Below, piece by piece: positions 1 to 5,076 of a stretch of 5,076 nucleotides of DNA; position 1 is the first letter of the stretch, and each line of letters starts with the position of its first letter. The translations under genes and the position numbers were made by a program. The DNA is taken from contig JAKAIQ010000167.1 of NCBI GenBank assembly GCA_021825035.1, positions 1 through 5,076 on the forward strand, read 5' to 3'. This stretch comes from Deltaproteobacteria bacterium. GTDB taxonomy: Bacteria; Desulfobacterota; GWC2-55-46. A model generated the notes under the pieces. The model was not told the DNA's origin, did no database searches, and saw nothing but the letters and a program-made list of their open reading frames with translations.

Positions 1-377
1 CCGGGAATGCCTGTTTTTGACATTATTTTAAGCTTGTAGTACTCGTGAGCGTCGTAAACAACGCTCCTGCCCAAAAGCTTTAAAACAAGCCCGGATGGCA
101 TCAGTTCCGGGTCGTGAAAATGATATAGGTCTGCCTTCTCCCTTATAGCCAAGATCAGTATGTAAAGCGGAATTATAAGTAGTCTTGCAAATTTGCCGTT
201 AAGTTCAGGGACTGCCTTAATCGCAATGCCGTCCAGTATCTCGTCAGTTGGATGAGGTGCAATGACGGCGGTATCATATCCTGCTATTGCAATGCTTTTA
301 GCCTGCTTATAAAAAATTCGTTCGTCGAATGCCGTGTGCGACGAAGTCAGGATGCGCACTTTAGGTTTCAGGCTCAA
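1..377 (-). CDS. Glycosyltransferase, GT4-like (GT-B fold), N-terminal part, cut by window edge
   Basis: The reading frame runs off the low-coordinate edge of the window after 125 complete codons, about a third of a typical 350-400-residue GT4 enzyme. The visible part looks like the N-terminal, acceptor-binding Rossmann domain of a GT-B glycosyltransferase. It has a first beta strand VRILTSSH (residues 7-14), then FDERIFYKQAKSIAIAGYD (17-35), DLYHFHDPELMPSG (83-96), and VVYDAHEYY (106-114). The HFHDPEL and YDAHE blocks are familiar from GT4-type sugar transferases of polysaccharide loci. The nucleotide-sugar-binding C-terminal domain, with its E-x7-E motif, lies outside the window, so donor and linkage cannot be inferred. 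I chose TTG at 377-375 as start because it forms a TTGA overlap with the stop of the upstream gene and follows a GGAGG ribosome site. A GTG at 359-357 is possible but has no such site. It probably adds one sugar to the lipid-linked repeat unit at the cytoplasmic face of the inner membrane. Confidence 0.88.
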   Translation of the reverse strand, partial: MSLKPKVRILTSSHTAFDERIFYKQAKSIAIAGYDTAVIAPHPTDEILDGIAIKAVPELNGKFARLLIIPLYILILAIREKADLYHFHDPELMPSGLVLKLLGRSVVYDAHEYYKLKIMSKTGIP

Positions 378-1426
378 TTTCCCTCCGTTTCGCCGGAACT
401 TATCCAGCTTTTTTTCCTGTGCAGGGTTAGATATTTATGCGTCTTGAACCCGAAATAAGCCACTTTTGAAGGCATTTTTATCGCCCTGAAGCACGGTTTG
501 AGTTCGCCGCCCCAGCCCCTGTAGAACCTTTCGACGCCCATGAGCGATGAGCCTTCAAAGTCGAAATCGAGTCCCATTCCGAGGGCGTCATTGATCATTC
601 TTTCAAAAATAAGCATATTGATGTGGCTATCCCTGCGGATTGTGGAGTTCATGCCGCCCACAAGTGAATACGCGGTGCGGTTATCCCAGACCATTATTGC
701 GGCGCATACCGGCTTGCCGTCCCTGTCGTTTATGAGATAAGATTTTCCGGAATTTTTATTTCTAACGGCTTCCCACCACTTCGGAAGTCTGGAATATTGC
801 GCAACCTCGAATTTCTTGGTCTTCATGGTTTCCTGGAACGGCAGGTCCATATCGCAGAAAGGCGCATCTGTTATTATCCCGGAGTAACCTTCTCTGTCGG
901 CCTCTCTTCTGGCGTCTTTTAAAAAACGTCTTGTTTTCTTTGACATGTTGCTACGCCAGCTCTCCGCGCTGTTGGCCTTGATAACATAGGTATATAACAC
1001 CTGGGTCTCGAACCCGTTCCACATGAACGGCATCAGGTCGTTGCAGAATCTCCACAGATGGAAATCGTAGAAATCCAGTCTTGGGAGAGATTGCAATGAG
1101 CAAAGAATCTCTTTCTTGGCGTGAGAATATATCGATGGCCTGCCTGGTCTTGAGCACGCCCTGAATATAGGGCCGTTTATGGGTGTAAGAGGCGGTTTTG
1201 TAAGGCCCTTTACACCGAATAAATTCAGCGCCCTTGGCATACCGGGAAACCGGGATACATAGACGGGCATCCCGGATTGTATTTCTCCATTTTCATCAAA
1301 GAGAACATGGATTTCAAAATCGAGGCCCCATGCTTTGTGCCACCACGAAGTATGGAAGATAGCGCCGTTTCCAGCATACACAAAACGATCCCATTCATCA
1401 TAGCGATTTTTATCTAAGGCCTGCAT
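374..1426 (-). CDS. FemAB-like / GNAT-fold acyl- or aminoacyltransferase of a polysaccharide locus
   Basis: This 350-residue soluble protein has no signal peptide or clear membrane segment. Its layout fits the FemAB-like double-GNAT group (the Acetyltransf_6 type often found in polysaccharide loci). The N-terminal half carries an aromatic-rich start (NGAIFHTSWWHKAWG, 20-34) and a proline-rich stretch (77-87). A basic helix follows, NMSKKTRRFLKDARREADRE (160-179), as is common before the second GNAT domain. Next come AAIMVWDNRTAYSLVGGMN (242-260) and LDFDFEGSSLMGVERFYRGW (286-305). The DFEGS...GVERFYRGWGGE block is the most diagnostic part. Relatives transfer acyl or aminoacyl groups, to peptidoglycan or surface glycans; here the substrate is unknown. 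The ATG at 1426 follows AGGAG with nine spacer bases and overlaps the upstream polymerase gene by 13 bases. The stop overlaps the next gene's TTG. I infer a role in decorating the repeat unit. Family assignment is fairly secure; the reaction is not. Confidence 0.85.
   Translation of the reverse strand: MQALDKNRYDEWDRFVYAGNGAIFHTSWWHKAWGLDFEIHVLFDENGEIQSGMPVYVSRFPGMPRALNLFGVKGLTKPPLTPINGPIFRACSRPGRPSIYSHAKKEILCSLQSLPRLDFYDFHLWRFCNDLMPFMWNGFETQVLYTYVIKANSAESWRSNMSKKTRRFLKDARREADREGYSGIITDAPFCDMDLPFQETMKTKKFEVAQYSRLPKWWEAVRNKNSGKSYLINDRDGKPVCAAIMVWDNRTAYSLVGGMNSTIRRDSHINMLIFERMINDALGMGLDFDFEGSSLMGVERFYRGWGGELKPCFRAIKMPSKVAYFGFKTHKYLTLHRKKSWISSGETEGN
382..386 (-). promoter_or_regulatory. Ribosome binding site deciding the TTG start of the glycosyltransferase
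   Basis: On the minus strand GGAGG is followed by four bases (GAAA) and then TTG at 377-375. The site lies inside the last codons of the upstream FemAB-like gene. No ATG occurs nearby in this frame. The combination of a strong site, a slightly short spacer and the TTGA stop/start overlap supports the TTG start and suggests re-initiation by ribosomes finishing the upstream gene. Confidence 0.6.
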
Positions 1427-2805
1427 GGTTTTATTCTCCTGGACGTTTTTACGTCGGGCGGTTCAACATGCCAGGTTTTGCGATCCAGGGCATAGATAAT
1501 TCCAGCCAGAGAGAAAAGAAACCTGTGGTCGTTTATGTCGCCGGATTTGAGGGCGTTCAAAATAGTAAAGAAATAGACAGAGAATATAGTGGCTGCTGTA
1601 TAGAAATCTTCGCCGCGTGTTTTCCTTGCAAATGAATAACCCTTCCGGATACTCCAGTACAGGAACAATACGATTGATACAAGACCGAAGATACCAAGTT
1701 CAGCCCACATCTCAAGAAGGACGTCATGAGGGTAATGGAACATGTTTCCTTTTTCATCTAACCCCTCGTAATATATGGTGAAGCCGCCTATACCAAGGCC
1801 GGTAAAAAAATAGGGCATGGCGCTCACCGCTTTAAGGGCTGATTTTGCCATCCACTCCCTCTCCAGGACTGACCTCCCGCCCCCTTCGTCAAACAGCATC
1901 ATCCTCGACGTCATTCTTGTGAAGTCCTGATAGTCCAGGCTCAGGTATATCCCAGACACGGCGATAACGATGAGCAGCCAGATTCTTATCTTTTTCCTTT
2001 CAACACCTCTGTGTCCAAGGGTCAGGGCGAAGAACATTGTAACAATAAGCGCTATGAAAGGCCCGCGTCCCCCGGATAACATAAGGACATAAAGGGTTGC
2101 GGGGGAGAATACCAGTAGATACAGCGCCCTGCGGATGAGCGACTTGTCCGTCATGAAGAAATAAAGGAAAACCATTATGAACGCGTATGCCATCGATGCC
2201 CCCATGGTAAGATAATTGGAGGTTATCGAGACATTGGCCACGGCGTCGCCTCTTTGAATAAAATCTATGATTATGGCTATCGCTATAATTATATACGTCA
2301 GCATGAAATTTCTGACTCTTTTGTAATCCCCCATGATATAAAACGACCCGAAAAGCGCCAGCGTTCCGAGCGTAGCTAATTTAATAGCCTTATCCGAACC
2401 GTAAGAAAAATTATTGGTATACATCAGGCTTATGAAGGCCATTATGCATATGAACAGGAATGGGATGGCCATCTTAAGAGGGGGCATAGTTAATTTTATT
2501 CGCCCCTTCTTTACTCCAAAATATATACTGAGAATTGTTAAAATCCACAGTAGCAGCGTCAGGTCAATCGGAAACTGGAAGCGCGGGTCGTTTTTGAGCT
2601 CGCCGGCATTCAGAAACAGCGCCAGTAATACCTCCGGGAAATTAATCGTCAATATGGCGAGAAATGCCCCGGCAACAGTCAGCAGGATGAATTTCATCGG
2701 GAACTCCGACATCATCGAGCCTGTAATCGCTATTAATATCAGCGCCAGCGCCAGGATGCCGATTATCCTGAATTCATGCCACTGCGAAAGCGCATGTTCC
2801 CTCAT
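1414..2805 (-). CDS. O-antigen polymerase/ligase-family membrane protein (Wzy/WaaL-like)
   Basis: The product is 463 residues and strongly hydrophobic, with roughly ten to twelve membrane segments, typical of Wzy polymerases and WaaL ligases. The conserved Wzy_C-type region is visible. LSGGRGPFIALIV (243-255) holds an arginine within a membrane segment start. A large loop follows with GGGRSVLEREW (308-318) and the GLGIGGF turn (336-342). Then comes YPHDVLLEMWAELGIFGL (358-375), whose histidine 360 matches the histidine important in WaaL-type ligases, usually seen as HN rather than HD. These enzymes act at the periplasmic face of the inner membrane, joining undecaprenyl-linked units or moving them to an acceptor. 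Next to a flippase, a Wzy polymerase role is slightly favoured, but ligase cannot be excluded by sequence. I chose ATG 2805-2803: it makes an ATGA overlap with the flippase stop and has GGAG nine bases upstream. A GTG at 2820 would add five residues. Confidence 0.9.
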   Translation of the reverse strand: MREHALSQWHEFRIIGILALALILIAITGSMMSEFPMKFILLTVAGAFLAILTINFPEVLLALFLNAGELKNDPRFQFPIDLTLLLWILTILSIYFGVKKGRIKLTMPPLKMAIPFLFICIMAFISLMYTNNFSYGSDKAIKLATLGTLALFGSFYIMGDYKRVRNFMLTYIIIAIAIIIDFIQRGDAVANVSITSNYLTMGASMAYAFIMVFLYFFMTDKSLIRRALYLLVFSPATLYVLMLSGGRGPFIALIVTMFFALTLGHRGVERKKIRIWLLIVIAVSGIYLSLDYQDFTRMTSRMMLFDEGGGRSVLEREWMAKSALKAVSAMPYFFTGLGIGGFTIYYEGLDEKGNMFHYPHDVLLEMWAELGIFGLVSIVLFLYWSIRKGYSFARKTRGEDFYTAATIFSVYFFTILNALKSGDINDHRFLFSLAGIIYALDRKTWHVEPPDVKTSRRIKPCRP

Positions 2806-4064
2806 TGCCGGAAGCTCCACTTGAAGTTTAGTCCATAAGTGGAAAGCAGCGCCCTCAGGGTTAAAAAACAGAGCATAGACATCCCGAGCATGAAAGAAAC
2901 AGGGATTCCAGTCAGTGCAAGATGGCCCGCTTCCACGACGAGATATGCGACCCCGGAAACGAACAGGGCTTTATAGACATTGCCGGCGTTCACGGCTTTT
3001 ACGTGCGCCGCGTCTATGGAGCTCCTGAGCGCTACGAACAGGGCGTACGGCGCCGCCGCCAAAACGGCGATCCTTAATATTGAGGCAGCTTCATCGAACT
3101 GCGGTCCAAGCCAGTAATGCAGCAGGTATTTTGCGGAAATGAATAATATGACCGTCATACCGGCTGACAGAAGGGCCGTGTATTTGATTATCCTTCCAAT
3201 TATGGCCCGCGCTTCGTCGTGTCGTCCCTCGGATACCATTGAGCTCATCTTCGGCAGCATTATCAGACCGACAGGCTGAAATATACCGCCGATCATGTTT
3301 ACAATGCTTATACCGAACGCGACGTAACCCGCCTGCCTGATGCCGAACATGTTCGACGTTAAAAATGCCGGCAGAGCCAGCATCCCCGCCATGCTGATGT
3401 CTCCCGGTATTCTGGCAAGGCCGAACCTCAAAAGGTCTTTTGCCGATGAAGCGAGCCTGATTTCTTTTAGATGGGGAAGGATAGCCAAGAACACGGGTGG
3501 AGAAAAAACTGCGGCTACCGTGAAAACGCCTGCCGAGGTCAACATAAGCATAGTCTTTACCGAACTGGCCGTCAATACCGCCATAAGCGGCACGGCGGCT
3601 GCACAGATGCTTATTAGGCTCGCCGCTATAAATCTGCTCTGTCCTCTGTAAAATGAATATACAAGTGAGGTTGCCGTATAACTTTCTCCGAGAGCGGAAA
3701 TTATGCGGATATATCCTTCGTAGCCCGGCTTGCCGAATATTGCTCTCCCAAGAATACCGGGCATAATGTTTGCGATTGCAAGCGCCAGGAGCGAAAAAAC
3801 AATAACAATCCCGTAGCCGGCGACGAGATAAGAGGCAAGCCCTGGAGCGTCGTTTTTTGATGTATAAATGGATGTATATCTGGCAATGCCGACGCCCAGG
3901 CCCATTATAAGCACAGGCTCCAGGAAGCTTTCCGCGCGGCGAGCAAGGGTATATTCTCCGAACCCCTCCGGGCCAAGCGATCCGGCGGCCAGCCTGTAAA
4001 CCATGATGCCGAACAGAAAACTTAAGGCGTAACCTATGAAGGTAATAACAAGGTCCTTTTTCAT
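2802..4064 (-). CDS. Polysaccharide flippase, MOP superfamily (Wzx/RfbX-like)
   Basis: This 420-residue protein is hydrophobic along nearly its whole length, with about twelve predicted membrane segments and small basic loops, the usual size and layout of Wzx-type flippases. The N terminus is characteristic: a first helix, then GSLGPEGFGEYTLARR (28-43), close to the LGxxxFGxY signature of this superfamily. In the middle is RFGLARIPGDISMAG (213-227), which resembles the YGLP...P segment at the start of the second half. PVGLIMLPKMS (264-274) and YWLGPQFDEA (317-326) are also typical. It would move an undecaprenyl-linked oligosaccharide across the inner membrane to the polymerase encoded directly downstream, whose start it overlaps by ATGA. 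The frame stays open up to a TTG at 4205, but that start lies upstream of the predicted promoter's -35 box, and the extra 47 residues are not membrane-like. ATG 4064 has AAGGA four bases upstream. Confidence 0.9.
   Translation of the reverse strand: MKKDLVITFIGYALSFLFGIMVYRLAAGSLGPEGFGEYTLARRAESFLEPVLIMGLGVGIARYTSIYTSKNDAPGLASYLVAGYGIVIVFSLLALAIANIMPGILGRAIFGKPGYEGYIRIISALGESYTATSLVYSFYRGQSRFIAASLISICAAAVPLMAVLTASSVKTMLMLTSAGVFTVAAVFSPPVFLAILPHLKEIRLASSAKDLLRFGLARIPGDISMAGMLALPAFLTSNMFGIRQAGYVAFGISIVNMIGGIFQPVGLIMLPKMSSMVSEGRHDEARAIIGRIIKYTALLSAGMTVILFISAKYLLHYWLGPQFDEAASILRIAVLAAAPYALFVALRSSIDAAHVKAVNAGNVYKALFVSGVAYLVVEAGHLALTGIPVSFMLGMSMLCFLTLRALLSTYGLNFKWSFRQ
2815..2818 (-). promoter_or_regulatory. 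Ribosome binding site deciding the start of the polymerase/ligase gene
   Basis: GGAG on the minus strand lies nine bases before ATG 2805-2803, inside the last codons of the flippase gene. It favours this ATG over the GTG at 2820-2818, which overlaps the site itself and has only a weak GGA about ten bases upstream. Confidence 0.55.
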
Positions 4065-4068
4065 CTGT

Positions 4069-4073
4069 TCCTT
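4069..4073 (-). promoter_or_regulatory. Ribosome binding site of the flippase gene
   Basis: AAGGA on the minus strand is separated by ACAG from ATG 4064-4062. It sits in an A-rich, probably unstructured leader (about 4068-4092). It supports this ATG over the longer open frame that continues to 4205. Confidence 0.55.
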
Positions 4074-4143
4074 GTTTATGTTATTTGTTTGAGGCTTATG
4101 AACTGGAAGAAACGAAATGCTTTGGCGTGCAATAATTACTCTT

Positions 4144-4167
4144 GTCGGGCCGGCTGGCAGGACCGAC
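4144..4167 (-). promoter_or_regulatory. Stem-loop at the predicted 5' end of the flippase-operon transcript
   Basis: On the minus strand GTCGGTCC pairs with GGCCCGAC (eight positions, seven paired, one T/C mismatch) around an eight-base loop, TGCCAGCC. It begins at 4167, within a base or so of the transcription start expected from the promoter at 4174-4202, so the stem would cap the mRNA. Stems at the very 5' end often slow RNA decay. No T-run follows it in this direction, so it should not terminate operon transcription. It matches no riboswitch I recognise, and the roughly 100-base leader is short for one. Confidence 0.4.
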
Positions 4168-4172
4168 TTTTT
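4144..4172 (+). terminator. Possible weak intrinsic terminator for plus-strand (antisense) transcription
   Basis: Read on the plus strand, the same inverted repeat (GTCGGGCC, loop GGCTGGCA, GGACCGAC) is followed directly by TTTTT at 4168-4172 and an AT-rich stretch. That is the shape of a rho-independent terminator with a short T-run. There is no plus-strand gene in the window for it to serve, so if active it would stop antisense transcripts before they enter the methyltransferase gene. It may instead be only the mirror image of the minus-strand leader stem. Confidence 0.3.
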
Positions 4173-4173
4173 A

Positions 4174-4202
4174 AATATAACATCGGATACATATTTGGTC
4201 AA
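4174..4202 (-). promoter_or_regulatory. Predicted sigma70-type promoter for the flippase-polymerase-FemAB-glycosyltransferase operon
   Basis: On the minus strand TTGACC (4202-4197, five of six to consensus) is followed by exactly 17 bases and TATATT (4179-4174, five of six). TG stands one base before the -10 box (an extended -10). An AT-rich stretch, TTAATTAAAA, lies at 4228-4219, about where a distal UP element would be. The start point should be near 4168-4167, leaving a leader of about 100 bases before ATG 4064. The promoter lies wholly in the gap after the methyltransferase stop. No terminator is seen between the two genes, so read-through from upstream could add to its output. Confidence 0.6.
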
Positions 4203-4237
4203 CAATGGCAGGAACTGGTTTTAATTAAGAATGGAAT

Positions 4238-5074
4238 TTATGCCTTGCTTTCGTTTTTTTGCGCAACTATCAGGATGCCCGGGCTTATAACAAGCCACGG
4301 TTTTAAGATATATGAAACGGCTGAAGCAATGTTATAAAAAAAATATCTGGATAACGTGGCGGTTTTTTTCCCTTTTTCCGAAACCAGGATTTCTTTGATC
4401 TCGAAATTGCTTTTTTCCAGTAGTCTGCTTATACTTTTGAGGCTGTAACCTATGATCGAATCCCCAAGGATGGTGCCAATATCGGAGGTCCTTAAAACAT
4501 TTTTTTTAAGTCTAACAAGCCAGTTTCTATTGGTTATCCTTAAAAATACTATTCCATTTTTATTGAGTATTCCATGGATATTATTTAAAAATTCTACCGG
4601 CTCGGGAATGTAGTAAAGGGAATCGAGCATGGTTACTATGTCGACCTTTTCTTTTAGGTCTTTTAAATCCCGGTATACGGTCAGGCCCTTTGCATTTGAA
4701 TATTTAATGAGGTGTGGAGTTATCTCTATTCCGACGGTCTTGAAGCCTTCTTCGCGTGCGCATTCCAGGAGATGTCCGTATGCGCTGCCAAAATCAAGAA
4801 AGACCGGAGATGCCGCGCCGTTATAATGGGCCTTTGCCCTTCTAACAATGTTTTTGAAAAAATCAGTCCTTAAGTTTTTGAACTTTTTCTCGTTTTTTAA
4901 ATTTGTGTAGCTTGCGACTTCATAGTGAACATTCAAGTTGTGAGGAGAGACAATCCTTTTGTATAAATCGCACTCGAAACAGTACTCGATGGGGGTGTTG
5001 AAAATACCTTTATCATTATAAAACCGAGCACTCCCGCATCTCGACATCTCCTTATGGCAAAGTGGACAATTCAT
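4238..5074 (-). CDS. SAM-dependent class I methyltransferase with N-terminal zinc-ribbon-like domain
   Basis: The product is 278 residues. The N terminus has two CxxC pairs, CPLC (3-6) and CFEC (32-35), spaced as in a small zinc-binding ribbon. The Rossmann-fold methyltransferase core follows. Motif I is VFLDFGSAYGHLLECA (91-106), with the glycine-rich loop that binds SAM. VGIEITP (114-120) ends its second strand with Glu117, expected to bind the SAM ribose. VDIVTMLDSLYYIPEP (144-159) is the motif IV region, and VFLRITNRN is a later strand. Where many relatives have L-E-H-I-P, this protein has L-Y-Y-I-P. It is shorter than the roughly 400-residue sugar C-methyltransferases that pair a similar zinc domain with an extra C-terminal domain, so the substrate is unclear; a sugar or glycan intermediate is plausible from the neighbours. 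The ATG lies two bases from the window edge, so an upstream start cannot be excluded, but a zinc ribbon at residue 3 is usual. The gene is AT-rich compared with the flippase. Confidence 0.85.
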   Translation of the reverse strand: MNCPLCHKEMSRCGSARFYNDKGIFNTPIEYCFECDLYKRIVSPHNLNVHYEVASYTNLKNEKKFKNLRTDFFKNIVRRAKAHYNGAASPVFLDFGSAYGHLLECAREEGFKTVGIEITPHLIKYSNAKGLTVYRDLKDLKEKVDIVTMLDSLYYIPEPVEFLNNIHGILNKNGIVFLRITNRNWLVRLKKNVLRTSDIGTILGDSIIGYSLKSISRLLEKSNFEIKEILVSEKGKKTATLSRYFFYNIASAVSYILKPWLVISPGILIVAQKNESKA

Positions 5075-5076
5075 CG

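Noticed and set aside
2414..2824. Plus-strand open frame of 136 codons
   Set aside because: It is the antisense shadow of the polymerase/ligase gene. It has no recognisable domain and no good ribosome site, and the minus-strand frame is clearly coding.
3340..3651. Plus-strand open frame of 103 codons inside the flippase
   Set aside because: It is antisense to conserved flippase sequence and arises from GC-rich codon structure. No sign of independent coding.
4065..4205. 47-codon N-terminal extension of the flippase from a TTG at 4205
   Set aside because: It overlaps the predicted promoter, is not hydrophobic or conserved-looking, and the ATG at 4064 has its own ribosome site and gives the standard Wzx N terminus.
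4204..4237. Terminator after the methyltransferase stop
   Set aside because: The stretch is AT-rich with a short TTAATTAA palindrome but has no GC-rich stem followed by a T-run on the minus strand.
4089..4337. Plus-strand open frame of 82 codons spanning the gap and the end of the methyltransferase
   Set aside because: It overlaps a well-supported gene end, runs antisense through the promoter and stem-loop, and its product shows no family features.
1..5076. Search for a CRISPR array, tRNA/rRNA gene, insertion-sequence ends or long direct repeats
   Set aside because: Nothing of these was seen by eye on either strand; the window is nearly filled by five coding genes.

Overview
This window looks like part of a surface-polysaccharide (O-antigen, capsule or exopolysaccharide) locus from a Gram-negative-type bacterium of moderate GC. 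The Wzx-like flippase and Wzy/WaaL-like membrane protein suggest that cell type. The sequence alone does not fix the phylum. All five genes lie on the minus strand, so they are transcribed from high to low coordinates, and coding density is very high.

In transcription order: (1) 5074-4238, a SAM-dependent methyltransferase with an N-terminal zinc-ribbon-like cysteine cluster; (2) a 173-base gap with the only convincing promoter (TTGACC, 17 bases, TATATT with an upstream TG), whose predicted transcript begins with a stem-loop; (3) 4064-2802, a MOP-superfamily polysaccharide flippase; (4) 2805-1414, a polytopic O-antigen polymerase/ligase-family protein; (5) 1426-374, a FemAB-like/GNAT-fold acyl- or aminoacyltransferase; (6) 377 to the window edge, the N-terminal third of a GT4-like glycosyltransferase with a TTG start.

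Genes 3 to 6 form a tightly packed transcription unit. Each overlaps the next: 4 bases (ATGA), 13 bases, and 4 bases (TTGA). Translational coupling is therefore likely. Together they fit a Wzx/Wzy-type pathway. Glycosyltransferases build a lipid-linked repeat unit, the methyltransferase and the FemAB-like protein could modify sugars or add substituents, the flippase moves the unit across the inner membrane, and the Wzy/WaaL-family protein polymerises it or transfers it to an acceptor.

Base composition varies within the window: the methyltransferase is visibly AT-rich, while the flippase has GC-rich stretches. That fits the mosaic build of such loci. I found no RNA genes, CRISPR arrays, insertion sequences or long repeats, and no clearly new system. 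The best leads are the intergenic regulatory region, the altered methyltransferase motif, and the unknown substrate of the FemAB-like protein.
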